A DNA stretch of 64,000 nt from Berberis thunbergii (GCA_003290165.1 QNQO01000458.1:1-64000), one strand, 5' to 3'. Shown: positions 9,984 through 21,235, numbered from the stretch's first letter. The notes: a model not told the origin generated them from the sequence alone. Numbers and translations: made by a program.

Positions 9984-11345
9984 TCACACGTTTACTCCAT
10001 CTATTTTTGCACATAGAATGGAAAAAAATTTGTAATCATCCACTTTACTTTGGATTTTTGCTTCCAAAAAAATCTCTTCTTGATATTGGGCTCTCTTGTA
10101 CTCAGCTTTTGTATGATTCAATTCAATGTCCACGTCTTGGTCCCAACCCGCTTGAAGTATAAAAGATAAATTGTTCATTGCATCCTTCGAGGAATTTTTC
10201 AACCAGTTCTCTTTCACAAACTCCAAAAAGTTTTCATGCTCCAACCACATGTTGAAATCGAAAAAGGTCTTATAAGAGCATTGTCTGTTACCAACAAAGG
10301 AGAATGGTCAGAAAAAAATCTTGCTAAATGAGTTACCTTAAACATTGGATTTTGATTTTGCCATTGTGCATTAATCAAGATTTTTTCGGGTTTAACCATT
10401 CTCACGGCTTTAAAACTTGTAATACCAAGGGAATTCAACCTCGCACATATATAGCACATCTTCTTTTCTCACCCAGGCGATGTGAGACTCGCCCATAAAA
10501 TGAGCTGTAGGCCTAAAGGTATCCCGTCACCCTTAGAGCTTGCCCACACAAGATGTTACAATCTATGTGAGACTATAAACCCCCTTGGTAATCTACAAGC
10601 CTCTAAACTCACCCACACAAGATAGCCTGCTAGCCTCTAAGCTCGCCCACAAAAGGAGCTACATACCTCTGAGCCCGCCCACACAAAGTAACCCATCAAT
10701 CTCAGAGCCAGCCCACACAAGGTAATCTGTCAGCCTCAGAGTTCGTCAACACAAGGTGTTGCATAGGTGTCCTCATCTTCTTCTCTTATCGCCTTGTTGA
10801 TTGTCGCACCAAGTATACTTTGAACCTGAAAAGTTGCAATCCTTCAAGCCGCAATGATTTACACATTATTTAAAGTCCAAAATATTGGAATTCATAATTG
10901 CATCCTCGCCTAGACGCTCATCTGTTGCCAAAACTATGTTGAAAGCACCCCCTACGAACCACGGTGAAGCAATCAAATCCCCAAAGTCGCACAAGTCTGC
11001 TCACAAAGCTCTCCTTTTATACAATTGTGCACCTTGCATAAATAAAAGTATTACCAGACCCCAATTGTGAAACCTCTACATTACACAGCTGAGATGATCG
11101 ATGTCGAAACCTTTGTAACTAATAATTCTATGTCATCCCAAAAAACCACACTTTACCGTCTACCATTTGATTGTTAAGACTACTCTTTAACTTGATCTTT
11201 CTAACAACGATGGAACGAGAGGTTTGAACATAAGTAGATGCTTCTTAGTTAATGCTTTTAAATGCCTCACAATGACACTATTACTCACTCCACGCACATG
11301 CCATATTAATACATTAGACTTCATAAACAAAATTTTGTTTCTTGC
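9984..11345 (-). pseudogene. LINE apurinic-like endonuclease and linker
   Basis: The minus strand starts with 'NVLIWHVRGVSNS' near 11,330 (usual form: W N v R G l), which is the first EN block. 'PWFVGGAFNIVLATDER' near 10,970 is the GDFN block with GD changed to GA. 'LARFFSDHSPLLV' near 10,290 is the conserved SDH. The linker 10,250-9,984 carries the plant L1 pattern 'NLSFILQAGWDQDV', then a basic 'LEAKIQSKVDDYKFF' stretch. A minisatellite at about 10,470-10,765 has been inserted between the second and last EN blocks. Altered catalytic residues and stops make it inactive. Confidence 0.65.
10470..10765. repeat. Degenerate ~38-45 bp minisatellite inside LINE endonuclease
   Basis: About seven copies of a unit like 'cctcagagcccgcccacac' + 'aaggtaacctgtcag' run from 10,470 to 10,765. 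The word 'cccacacaa' or 'cccataaaa' recurs at about 10,490, 10,544, 10,612, 10,648, 10,679, 10,712 and 10,750. The array falls exactly where LINE EN coding sequence is interrupted, and LINE coding resumes on both sides. Confidence 0.7.
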
Positions 11346-11576
11346 TCTGCCTAGGCTTGCGAGGGCTCAAAGTCACATTTTTTTCTCGATGTCAACTAAA
11401 TCTAAGATGTGTCCAATTGTGTCTATTATCTCCTTCCCATTCCCATCTGTAAACTCTACTTCTCGACTGTCAGCGTCAATCTCCATATGAAGCCCTTTCC
11501 TATTTTGTTCTCTCAATTCAAAAGCAATATTAAGAAAACTGGATTTTGTTTCTTATCATTATGATCCACCGCTTCC

Positions 11577-11901
11577 TGTTAACAACAAGCTACCATTAGA
11601 TAACTGAAAGGTTGAAACAGAGTAAGGGAACAAATAAGGTTAATTCAAGGAAACCATGCCTCCTTGTTTTGAGTTCAATTCACTGAAAAAACATATCTTA
11701 TTGTAGAAGAAGGTATTGCTTATATAAAGCACAATAAAAAAAAACTCTCAGCTATTTTTCAGCCTACAGATACTCAATGCAACAATTCTAAACACCTATT
11801 CAAGTTGCAACGAATCTGAAACTACTCTCCACTTATTCAACTTACTGAAACTACTGCGACTTATCCAAGCCAACTGTGCCAGAGGAGATGGATATGTAAC
11901 A
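11577..11901 (-). repeat. 3' LTR of the chromovirus (325 bp)
   Basis: This copy matches the split 5' LTR (20978-21005 joined to 24946-25240) over its length with point changes and small indels, for example 'gttgaaacagagtaag' and 'ctactgcgacttatcca'. On the minus strand it begins TGTTACATATCC, directly after the purine-rich tract complementary to 11902-11918. It ends ..TAACA at 11577, next to the duplicated cttcc. Confidence 0.9.
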
Positions 11902-11918
11902 ACTTGCTCCTCCTCATT
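11902..11918 (-). other. Polypurine tract of the chromovirus
   Basis: On the minus strand these bases read AATGAGGAGGAGCAAGT, immediately before the 3' LTR. This is the expected place and composition of the plus-strand primer. It overlaps the stop codon of the chromodomain reading frame at 11914-11916. Confidence 0.7.
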
Positions 11919-12903
11919 TGGAAGCCTTGCCCGCAAGGCTGAAGTTCAAAAAATCCTTCTGAATGTAGCTATAGTCCTCCCAAGTTGCATCTTCCTCAGA
12001 ACTATTAACCCACTGAAGCAGTACTTGTGGGATCCTTGTCTTGCACCGAGTGTGGGTACGGTAAGCTATTACCTTGTATGATTTGGGTTGTAAGACACTT
12101 GGAAGGTTAGTGGAGTGGATGTGACGACTGCCCAAGTGTTTCTTGATCGAGCATTGAAACATGGAAAATGGGGTGGATATGACAGAGAGGGGGCAACTTC
12201 AATTTGTAAGCGACATGTCCAATTCTGTCCAGCACTTCATATGGGCCACAGAATCGATAAGAAAACTCCATATGCCAACGAATTCGTGTTGTAGTTTGTC
12301 TGTAGGGGCACAACTTGCGATAGACCAAATCCCTTACTTTGAACTCTATTTCTGTACGATGCAAATCAACATTTTGCTTCATCTTATGTTGGGCTCGACT
12401 GAGATTCTGCTTGAATAATGATCAAATTTCTTTTCGTGTTTTCAGAGTATCATCGACTCTAGCATTTGTAGTCACCCCCTTGACGTATGTGAGCAGGGAT
12501 GGAGGAGGGAATCAGTAGATAGCTTTCAAAGGGGACATTCTAATTGATGAATGCCAATTTGAATTATAATACCATTCAGCCATGGCAAGCCAATTTGTCC
12601 AAGTCTTCGGTTTTTCAGTTGCAAAACACGGTAAGTCTCCAGAGCCCTATTTAACACTTCAATCTGGCCATCAGATTGAGAGTGGTAGGAGAGCAACATA
12701 TTCAGCTTTGTTCCCTGCAATTTGAATAGTTCTTGCCAAAACTTGCTAGTGAAAACAGTGTCCCTGTCACTCACAATTGAGGTTGGCGTCCCATGAAGTT
12801 TGAAGATATTATTGAAGAACAAGAGAGCCACTTTGCTTGCATTGTATGGATGAGCCAAGGGCAGGAAGTGACCATATTTGGGCAAACGGTCCACAACTAC
12901 CAA
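11914..12903 (-). pseudogene. Chromovirus integrase core, GPY/F domain and chromodomain
   Basis: The minus-strand frame 12903-12526 starts 'MVVVDRLPKYGHF' (first catalytic Asp), continues with 'SDRDTVF' (second Asp) and 'SYHSQSDGQIEVLNRAL' (catalytic Glu region), so the DDE residues are all visible. The frame 12382-12107 has the GPY/F module, '[14 protein letters not shown]', then 'HPIFHVSML'. The frame 12162-11914 ends in a chromodomain, 'VLLQWVNSSEEDATWED', with the aromatic W positions kept. Chromodomains steer such elements to heterochromatin. The blocks lie in different frames, and the N-terminal zinc finger (about 13,150-12,960) is only faintly visible. Confidence 0.8.
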
Positions 12904-13508
12904 GATGACGGTGCATCCGTGTGATGGTGGTAGCTAGACCGTCGATAAAATCGAGGGTTATATCAGTTCATATTTGGGAGGGAATGGGGAGTGGTTGTAA
13001 GAGGTCATTTGGGAATGTGGGGGAGTATTTCACCCGCTGGAAGGTGTCACAATGACGAATGTAAGACTCAACAAAGCTCTGCGGCCCTTGCCAATAGAAA
13101 TCTCACCTAACGCGGTGCAATGTCTCGTCATATCCAACATGTCCAGAACTGGGTGAATCATGGAGTTCTTGAAGAACTTTTATCCGTAGTGGATAATTCG
13201 GAGAAATGTAAAATTGATCTTTATAGAACTAAATCTTGTTGTGTGTGGTATAGCTAATAGGGTCGAGTTTTCCCGCGTGGAGTTGGGAAAGTTTGGAGAC
13301 AATCAAAATCGGTTTCATACTCTGTGTAATTCATCTAGTCAGCTAGGTAGGGGACTAGAAACCGGGAGCCAAACAGCTGCTGAACTTTGTGGATGTTGCA
13401 AGGAGGAAGGATATGTATAGGTGGGGTTGTTGTAGACAATGTATGGGTGGCGGGAAAACTGAAAAGGCATCAGCAGCAGCGTTGGAGACACCCGTGCGAT
13501 ATTGGATC

Positions 13509-14540
13509 TCAAAAAAAGTGTAGCCTATAAGTTTGGCAATCCATTTTTCTTGGTGGGGAGTGCTGGTAGGTGAAGGAGATGTTCCAGACTCTCATGATCA
13601 GTCCGCACGATGAACTTATTGTGCAATATATTGAAATGCCATTTTGTGATTTCCAGCACCAATGCGAGTATGTCCTTTTCATATGTTGGCAAATGTAGTG
13701 TCTTCCCTTTGAAGGCCTGGCTGAAATAAGCGACGGGGCATTGCTCTTGTTAAAGGACCGCCCCAACCCCTGCACCTGAAGCATCGGTCTCCACCATGAA
13801 GGGTTTACTGAAGTTTGGCAATGCCAACACAGAGGGAAGCCAATGCTGTTTTCAAAGCTTGAAAAACTTTGCTTGCAACATCCGTCCAGGTGAAGGCGTC
13901 TTTTTTTCAGCAACGCTATTAAGGGTGCAACAATCAAAACATAATTCCTTATGAACTTACGATAATAGCTGGTAAGCCCAAGGAAACTTCGCAACTCTTT
14001 GATCTTGGTGGGTTGTGGCCAATCTTGTACAACATTGGTCTTTGAAGAATCAACTCATACACCTTCTGTAGAGACAAAACGTCCCAAGCACATCACTTTG
14101 ATTTGTCTGAAGATGCACTTTGATAACCTAGCATATAAGGTGCAAAAGCGCTATGTAGATAGAACTTGCTCCAGATGCTGCACATGTGAGTCCAAAGACG
14201 AGCTATAAACAAGAATATCATCCAAAAAGACAAGCACAAACTTACTGAGAAAACGCCATTTATTAACTACTGGAAAGTGGCTAGAGTATTCGTTAAACCA
14301 GATGGCATCACCCGAAACTCATAGTGTCTCTTGTGAATCTGAAATGTTGTCTTGAAGATGTCATCCAGATGAACACAGATCTGATGATAACCGGATTGGA
14401 AATCAAGCTTTGAGAAGATGGTGGCCCAGTGGAGTTCATCAAGCAACTCATCAATGATAGGAAGACTGTATTTGGCCTTTATGGTCATGTGATTCAATGC
14501 CCGAGAAATCAACACAAAACTGCCAATTGCCGTCAATTTT
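13509..14540 (-). pseudogene. Chromovirus reverse transcriptase and RNase H
   Basis: Minus-strand blocks: 14536-14267 contains '[32 protein letters not shown]' in which '[11 protein letters not shown]' is the RT catalytic Asp region (usual F.KlDLrsGYhQi), and '[11 protein letters not shown]'. Just downstream, near 14,230-14,200, '[12 protein letters not shown]' carries the YxDD-type box as FLDD. 13994-13890 has 'RSFLGLTSYYRKFIRNY', the connection region, then frame-broken RNase H text down to 13509 ('SHDQSVRTMNLLCNIL'-like reading near 13,590-13,630). RT catalytic residues are present, but the domains are spread over at least three frames. Confidence 0.8.
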
Positions 14541-14764
14541 TTGGATCAACAAAAATGGGCTCAAAAAATAGCTAGAACTGTGCTGAATCAAGCCAATAGA
14601 TAACATCTCTTTGACCATAAATTCAATGACATCTTTTTAGACTGGTGGATAGTAGTAGGGTCTGACTGAAACATAATTTGCATTGGACTCAAGTGGAATG
14701 TGATGGTCTTGACTACTGGGTGGGAGAAAGCCAGGGATGGGTTCAAATACATCATGAAACTGGT

Positions 14765-15030
14765 TTAATACTGCTTGAATATGAGAGTCGAGTTGTGGTG
14801 GGAATTTCCAACTAATGTAACCATGGTATCATCAATTATAAATGACATCGTAAGCTTGGAGAAGTCCCATGTAATGGGGCCTAAAGTATGCAACCAATGA
14901 GCGCCCAAAACCATATCAAAACCATGCAATGGAAAAAAATAATATTTGTACTTAGTTTGTAGTTTTGCACCTGAATATCCGAGTATGCAACTTTGCTCAA
15001 GCAAACAACCTTTCACCATTGGCAATGGAG
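14765..15030 (-). pseudogene. Chromovirus protease region
   Basis: The minus-strand frame reads 'FPLHGFDMVLGAHWLHTLGPITWDF', shown here in two halves: 'FPLHGFDMVLGAHW' then 'LHTLGPITWDF'. This is the signature that closes the retropepsin domain of plant chromoviruses (D.iLG.dWL..lG...wd). The catalytic DSG should lie just upstream; near 15,110 'VLIDYGSSH' is visible (D.GS in place of DSGS), in another frame. Confidence 0.65.
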
Positions 15031-15297
15031 ACTTTCAGAGTGGATGGAAGCACTTGGATCTTGGTCCGATGAACCAAAGTAGGTGTAGTGAATCTATGAG
15101 AAGATCCATAATCAATGAGGATAAGTACTGGTTGGTGATGGAAAGAACCTGATACCTTCATTGTTTGAGGTGTCATGTTTCCATTGATTGCATTGAGAGA
15201 GAGAGAGAGGGAGCTGGTTCAGGAAGTGCCATGGAGTGGATACTTGGTTCATCCAAGGTTGGTTCCTCCATGTAGTTTGATGGTTGAGCATCAAGAA

Positions 15298-16047
15298 TTA
15301 TTTTTTTTGTGTTTTGCATTTATGGTCGGGAGAGTACTTTTCATCACAATTGTACAAGCCTTTTTCTCGACGTTCATGCATTTCAGTCGGGGAAAGACGC
15401 TTGATGGGTAGAGTTGTGGGGATACTTAATTTGACAATGTCAAACCGACTCTTGCAACAAACTCGATGCTTCTCTTCTAAAAGGCGAGCCAAACCTACAG
15501 CTGCAAAGAACATGGCTGGTTTGAAGAGTTGAACATCATAATGTAACTCCTCTTTTAGGCCACTAATGAATTGGGTAGTACGTAGCTTTTTCGATAGTCC
15601 TTCCACATTAGTTTCAATAATTTTGAAGTGCTTTTGATAAACAAAGATGACAGTTTGTTGGTGAAACTTGGTAAGCGGAGACAGTGGTTTGTTGGCAATG
15701 GCTGGATCTTCATATTTGGTTGGACCGAATCGAAGAGCAAGTGCTCAGCAAAAAGCCTCCCAACTGGTTATCACTTGATCTGACTCAATGGGCTTAAACC
15801 AGTGGAGTGCATGTCCCTTTAGATGAAAGGATACAATAAGAAGGCATTGAGCAGGAGGAGTGTTATGATAAAAAAAAAATTGTTTGGCTCTGAACAACTA
15901 CTCTGAAGGGTCTTCTTTTCCATCATATGTTGGAAAATCAAGCCTCAGCAAATGAAATTTAATGCCCCCCGCTTCCGCATGATGTGATGAAGTGGCTTTA
16001 TGGGAGGCAGCTGAACTGACATCATCAAAAGATGAAGCAAGCATGTT
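15298..16047 (-). pseudogene. Chromovirus gag, main part
   Basis: On the minus strand near 15,960-15,900 'LDFPTYDGKEDPSE' matches the gag start of plant chromoviruses (l.fP.FdGe.p..W). 'AQCLLIVSFHLKGHALHWF' follows near 15,850-15,795. The frame 15606-15298 has 'FISGLKEELHYDVQLFKP' and ends with a zinc-knuckle relic 'YNCDEKYSPDHKC' in which one Cys is missing. Copia A entered at 16048-16052, so the N-terminus lies beyond it at 20,833-20,952. Confidence 0.7.
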
Positions 16048-16052
16048 AATTG

Positions 16053-16305
16053 TATTAGGAAAGAATAATAGTCACATGCTTATTAACAAATTCCTACATA
16101 ATTGCTTCTCTTATCTATGGAATAATAGTCACATGCCTATTAACAACTTCAATCAATTCCTCCATGATTACTTCCCTGATTCATGGAATAGATTTAGACT
16201 AATTTTGTGAGTTTCATTATATATAAATACTCACTTGTATATTGATACAATACAATGAAAATTATTCCTTGAAAACTATATTACAAAGCTTCATTCATTC
16301 TTATA
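16053..16305 (+). repeat. 5' LTR of Copia A
   Basis: It is 253 bp, the same length as the 3' LTR. A TATA-like 'tatataaatactc' lies near 16,220. It contains an internal duplication: the phrase 'ggaataatagtcacatg..tattaacaa' and the following 'attcctccatgatt' block appear twice, offset by about 65 bases. Ends are TA...TA. Confidence 0.9.
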
Positions 16306-16316
16306 TGGTATCAGAG
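16306..16316 (+). other. Primer-binding site of Copia A
   Basis: The sequence tggtatcagag starts at the first base after the LTR. It is complementary to the 3' end of plant initiator methionine tRNA, as usual for Copia elements. Confidence 0.9.
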
Positions 16317-16348
16317 CCCAAGATCTCTAACGAGAATTAAAATCTTCA

Positions 16349-17230
16349 ATGGCATCAATCAACTCCCCTTCCACCATTGCAACCTCATCCTCTATTCTCA
16401 TGACTTTCAACTCCACCCATTTTCCATTGAAGCTCACCTTCACCAGTTATCCCTCATGGAAAGCTCAACTTGATGCACTTCTCCTGGGGTATGATCTTCT
16501 TGGCTTTGTTGATGGCACTCATCCATGTCCATCACAAACCATTGAAGTAGATGGAAAAACAGTTTCAAACCCAAATCATCATCTTTGGGTTCGCCAAGAT
16601 AAGTTATTATTCTTGGCCATTATTGGCTAACTTGATGCCACCATCATTTCATTGGTAGTATCCTCTGGCTCTTCTCAACAAGCTTGGAAAAAGCTTACAA
16701 ACCTTTATGCCAATAATTCTACATCTCGTATCATGGGTCTCCAAGAGAACCTAATGCAATCAAACAAGGGGACTCCTCTGTTTCAGATTACCTCCAAGCA
16801 ATCAAGGTCATTGCAGATGAGTTAGCTATGGTTGGTGCTCCTCTCGGTAATCTCAATCTAGTCATGCATGTTTTGAATGGTCTTGGTAGATCCTTTAATC
16901 CAATCTCTGTAGCAGTTTGTGCCAGAGACACAATCATCTCATTTGAAGAACTATTTGATAAACTGATTGAGTATGAAACCTATCTAAAAAGGGAAGAACC
17001 TCAAACTACACTTGCCCCAATGACAACCAATAACACTCGATCCAACTACAACAACAATTGCCGTGGGAAGAGGAACAATGGTCAAACTCGGTATGGTCAT
17101 GTACCAAACAAAAACGATAATCGCTATCCCCACAATAATAACAATTTCGGAGGCAAAAATTCTGATGTGGTTTGTCAAATTTGAGGAAAACGTGGGCATG
17201 CTGCAAAGCAATGCTATCATGCAAAGACAA
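16349..17230 (+). pseudogene. Copia A gag
   Basis: The frame starts at ATG 16349 (MASINSPSTIATSSS) and has the plant Copia gag pattern: 'KLTFTSYPSWKAQLDALLLG', 'DLLGFVDGTHPCP', 'HHLWVRQDKLLFLAII' and, after breaks, 'SSGSSQQAWKKLTNLY' and 'VLNGLGRSFNPISVAV'. Disruptions are a stop at 16628-16630, a frame change near 16,765 and a stop at 17182-17184. The last one replaces the second Cys of the zinc knuckle: 'CQI' then stop, then 'GKRGHAAKQC', where CQICGK.GH....C is expected. The knuckle is otherwise complete. Confidence 0.85.
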
Positions 17231-17232
17231 TC

Positions 17233-18450
17233 TTGTTGAGGGGAAATCCTCCGACTGCCAATCATGCTGCTACTAGAGGTTATAACGATGCATTTTCAAG
17301 TTGGTTGGTGGACTCCGGTGCTTCTCACCATGTCACTACAGATCTGAGCAATCTTTCTCTTCACGAGCCTTATGACGGATCCGATAACATTGTCATTGGC
17401 TATGGTACAGGTCTACCCATCACACACACTGGTTCATTTTCTCTTCACTCTCACTTCAAATCATTTCTAATGAATAATGTTCTTTGTGTGCCTACTATGC
17501 ATAAAAACTTACTCTCCGTCTCACAATTTTGCAATACAAACAATACCTCCATTGAATTTTTTCCCTCTTATTTTATTGTGAAGGATCTTACTACGGGGGC
17601 AATGCTCGCACGAGGGAGGAACAAAAATGATGTGTATGAATGGCCAGCCACACATGAGTCACCATCAAAGTCTAAATTTGCTTGTGTAGGAGTCAAGACT
17701 TCACTTGGTAGCTGGCACAATCGTCTTGGTCATCCATCCTCCAAAGTTCTTAGTCACCTGATTTCAAATAAACAATTTCCCTTCATTTCCAATCAACCTA
17801 TGTGTTTTGTGATTCTTGTCTTTGCAGCAAAAGTCACAAACAACCCTTTGGTGTTTCTTCTCTTAAAAGTAGAAAAATTTTAGATTTGGTGTATTCGGAT
17901 GTTTGGGGAGCTTCTCCAGTAAAGTCCCTGAACATATTCTCTTATTATGTTTTATTTGTTTATCATTATACTAAGTATTGTTGGCTTTATTCAATGGCAA
18001 AAAAAAAAAAAATCTGACGTCTTCTATCTTTTTGCACAATTTAAAGTAATGGTGGAAAAATACTTTAACACTCCAATTGTCACCATTTACACTGATGGTA
18101 GTGGTAAATATGAAGGCCTTAAAACTCTAGTTCAATCTCATGGTATCCAACACTTGGTTTCTCAACCTTACACACCCCAACATGTCTCGTCCGCTGAACG
18201 TCGTCATCGCCACATTGTCGAGACAGGTTTGTCCTTACTTCACAAAGCCTCAATGCCTCCCTCCTTTTGGTCTTATGCCTTCCAAACTATTGTATATTTG
18301 ATCAACAGACTTCCAACACCTCTCCTTGGTCTTCAAACACCTTTTAAAAACCTTTTTAATTCAATCCCAAATTACTCAAAATTTCAATTTTTTTGCTATC
18401 CTTGGTTGCGTCCCTACACCACTCACAAACTTGAGTCACGTTCTTGACCA
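17233..18450 (+). pseudogene. Copia A protease and integrase
   Basis: The protease site 'WLVDSGASHHVT' is at about 17,303-17,338. The GAG-preintegrase 'SWHNRLGHPSSKVL' follows near 17,712, then a zinc-binding 'CDSCLCSKSHK' in a shifted frame near 17,808. Integrase catalytic residues are visible as Asp in 'VYSDVWGASPV' (about 17,890), Asp in 'IYTDGSGKYEG' (about 18,086) and Glu in 'SSAERRHRHIVE' (about 18,193). Frameshifts occur near 17,800 and in the A13 run at 18,000-18,012. Another frame change near 18,390 ends the integrase reading in the 'RVFGC..YP' region. Confidence 0.85.
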
Positions 18451-20590
18451 CGTGTCTTCCTCGGTTACTCCAACCAACACTAGGCCTACAAGTGCTATGA
18501 CATCTCCACGAATAAAATGTTTATTTCTAGGCATATTGTCTTTGTTGAGGATCAATTTCCCCTCGCAAATTCCACCCAATCCCCTCCTGACTTACACACC
18601 TGGACGACCGCCTCTCCATCCCTCTCCCACTTAGCCACTGAAATTGTCGTACATACATCTTCCCAAAATAAACCAACCTCTGTTCCGTCTGATGCACCCG
18701 AGCTCCCCCAAGAGGAACTACCAGTTTTGGGAGCTCGCATCCCCTGCAACAGTTGCACCAAGCTCCACTCCGTCACAAACATTGGACTCTCCTGGTGACT
18801 CGGACATGGCTAGCTCTTCACCGACTCCTCCCCTTGCGTCATCTCTACCTCCCAGGTATAATTCTCAATTTGAAGTCTCTTTATCTCATATTCATCATCC
18901 TCCAAGTGACACTAATCAACACCCAATGCAAACTCGTTGCAAAACAAAGACCTTTCAGCCCAAACACATAAACCTTACCACCAAACATCCCATTCCCCCT
19001 TCCATTGAACCCAGTTGTGTTTCTCAAGCCATAAAAGATCCTCAGTGGCGGTCTGTTATGTGTGATGAACTTAATGCACTCCTTCGTAATGGCACTTGGG
19101 ATCTTGTTTCACCTCAACCAAAACATCATGCCATTGGGTGCAAATGGGTGTTTCGAATAAAAAGGAAGTCAGATGGGAGCATTGAGAGATATAAACCTCG
19201 TCTGGTTGCTAAAGGCTTTCATCAACGAGCTGGCTTGGATTATCATAACACTTACAGTCCAGTTATTAAACCTGCCACCATTCGGATCGTTTTATCCTTA
19301 GCAGTTCATCATGGCTGGCGTGTGCAACAACTCGATGTGAACAATGCCTTCTTGTATGGAACCCTTTCGAAAGAAGTCTATATGACTCAACCGCCAGGTT
19401 TTATTGATCAATCTCAACCCATTACAGTGTGTCGCTTTCGAAAGGCAATCTATGGCCTCAAACAAGTTCCACGAGCTTGGTTCCAGAAGCTCAAGTCCTT
19501 TGTTCTCTCCTATGGTTTTGTTAATTCAACAACTGACTCATCTTTTTTTGTGTATCGCTCTAATGCTGATATTTTTTACTTCTTGGTGTATGTTGATGAC
19601 CTTCTTGTGACAGGAAATTCGCCTTCATTCATCTCTACTTTTGTTCAAGCACTTTCCTCCAAGTTTTCCCTCAAGGATCTTGGCGATGTGAATTTCTTTC
19701 TAGGAGTTGAAGCTATTCCAACCAAGACAGGTCTCTTCCTCATGCAACACAAATATATTTGAGATTTGTTAACAAGACATGATATGGTTGGTGCCAAAGA
19801 TGCCACCACACCCATGTCTTCATCTACCACATTGCTCATCTGCAATGGTTCTACCCCCGCTGATGCCAAAGCTTATCGAAGTGTTATTGGAGGGTTGTAG
19901 TACATGTCTCTTACTCGACCTGACATTGGCTATACAGTCAATAAATTAGCTCAATTCATGCACGCTCCCACTACTCTTCACTGGCAAGCTGTTAAACGCT
20001 TCCTGCGTTATTTAAAACATACCATCTACTTTGGACTTCATCTTAGGCGAAACAAATCCCTTCAACTCGTTACATCTTCAGCTTCCATTCTTGTTGCTTA
20101 CTCGGATGCAGATTGGGCTGGCAACCGTGATGATTATACTTCAAGATTTGCCTATGTTCTCTATCTTGGCGGCAATCCTATCTCTTGGTGTTCAAAGAAG
20201 CAATGTGCAGTTGCCCGTTCATCCACAGAAGCTGAGTATCAAGTTGTTGCATCCGCCACTGCTGAACTAGCTTGGACTCAAAATCTTCTTCTTGAACTTG
20301 GTATTTCCTTACCATGTCCACCAAAGCTTCTTTGCGATAATTTGGAAGCCACTTACCTCTGTGCAAATCCTGTTTTCCATTCAAGAATGAAGCATATCGC
20401 CATTGACTACCATTTTGTCAGAGACAAGGTTGCTGTTGGATCACTAGTTGTTGCTCACGTCTTGACTCAAGATCAATATGTTGATATTCTTACCAAACCT
20501 CTCTCTCGAGCTCGGTTTGTCTCTCTTCGGTCCAAGATCGGTGTCCTTGATGGTAGCACCGTCTTGCGGGGGCATATTAGGAAAGAATAA
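18451..20590 (+). pseudogene. Copia A reverse transcriptase and RNase H
   Basis: The long frame 18644-19762 carries 'GTWDLVSPQP', 'GCKWVFRIKRKSDGSIERYK', the RT Asp in 'QQLDVNNAFLYG', 'YGLKQVPRAWF' and the catalytic 'YVDDLLVTG', ending at a TGA at 19760-19762. The following '[19 protein letters not shown]' and RNase H '[11 protein letters not shown]' and '[11 protein letters not shown]' are in the frame 19904-20590. Stops at 19760 and 19898-19900 split the two. The reading frame runs over the polypurine tract into the first 16 bases of the 3' LTR. Catalytic residues are retained in both domains. Confidence 0.9.
20563..20574 (+). other. Polypurine tract of Copia A
   Basis: The G-rich 'cttgcgggggca' immediately precedes the 3' LTR start at 20575. 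It is the expected plus-strand priming tract, although it is shorter and less pure than usual. Confidence 0.6.
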
Positions 20591-20827
20591 TAGTCACATG
20601 CCTATTAACAAATTCCTCCATGATTGCTTCCCTGATTTATGGAATAATAGTCACGTGCCTATTAACAACTTCAATGAATTCCTCCATGATTACTTCCCTG
20701 ATTCATGGAATAGATTTAGACTGATTTTGTGAGTTTCATTGTATATAAATACTCACTTGTATATTGATACAAAGCAACGAAAATTATTCCTTGAAAACTA
20801 TCTTAGAAATCTTCATTCATTCTTATA
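20575..20827 (+). repeat. 3' LTR of Copia A
   Basis: It is 253 bp and matches 16053-16305 with about 17 substitutions and no net length change. It begins TATTAGG after the G tract and ends CTTATA before the duplicated aattg. Confidence 0.9.
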
Positions 20828-20832
20828 AATTG

Positions 20833-20952
20833 TAGTTGCATACCAGCAGTGGATTTATCAGATACAACTGTTCGTTCCTCTAGGCAAATCATAGCATTCT
20901 TGAGCTGATCAATTGAGTCTTGAATTTCCTTCAATTTCGTTCCATCCGCCAT
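20833..20952 (-). pseudogene. Chromovirus gag N-terminus
   Basis: The minus strand from ATG at 20952 reads 'MADGTKLKEIQDSIDQLKNA' and stays open for 40 codons until Copia A. This is the usual N-terminus of plant chromovirus gag, with a short amphipathic helix. It belongs with the gag part left of Copia A (16047 downward); joining the two after removing Copia A gives a frame change, so the gag was already damaged or has decayed since. Only about 25 bases separate the LTR and the ATG, too few for a normal leader, so part of the primer-binding region may be lost. Confidence 0.7.
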
Positions 20953-21005
20953 GAGTGATCTCGATGGGACCTCTCAATGTTATCAACAAGCTACTGTTAG
21001 ATAAC

Positions 21006-21235
21006 TGAAAGATTTAGGGTAATTGTTTTTCTGTATTCTCATTAACCCAATGGAAAATATTTATACAAGAAGTCCAATAGTAGCTTCCCTAATTCTCATA
21101 ATACCTAGTAATAGTTTAGGAAATATTAAATTTCTTGAGGAAGTAGTTTCCTATAACAAAGCAAATACCCATATATAGCTATCCTAGAATAAAGGAAAAA
21201 ATAAAAGAATAAACCACCTAAATAATCTCCTAACA
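21006..21235 (-). repeat. 3' LTR of Copia B
   Basis: This copy, 230 bp, matches 24710-24940 with a handful of substitutions and a one-base indel in a T/A run. On the minus strand it starts TGTTAGGAGATT directly after GGGGG. Confidence 0.9.

Larger units (their letters stand above)
7366..11571 (-). mobile_element. Decayed L1-type LINE with C-terminal RNase H
   Basis: Read on the minus strand from 11571 to 7366, the order is endonuclease (EN), linker, reverse transcriptase (RT), a zinc-binding RT-associated domain and plant RNase H. That is the layout of plant L1 ORF2. The coding sequence is broken by many stops and by a minisatellite at about 10,470-10,765. The 3' end is cut by the LTR at 7365, and the 5' side is cut by the gypsy LTR at 11577; ORF1-like coding may resume beyond the gypsy element at 25,246-25,552. 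Confidence 0.75.
16053..20827 (+). mobile_element. Copia element A (4,775 bp) with TA...TA LTR ends
   Basis: It has two 253-bp LTRs, 16053-16305 and 20575-20827, flanked by a perfect 5-bp duplication aattg at 16048-16052 and 20828-20832. The primer-binding site tggtatcagag (initiator-Met tRNA type) abuts the 5' LTR, and the G-rich tract 'ttgcgggggca' abuts the 3' LTR. Between them lie gag, protease, integrase, RT and RNase H in Copia order on the plus strand. The LTRs begin TATTAGG and end CTTATA instead of TG...CA. About 17 mismatches between the LTRs by eye indicate a fairly old insertion. It splits the chromovirus gag. Confidence 0.95.
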
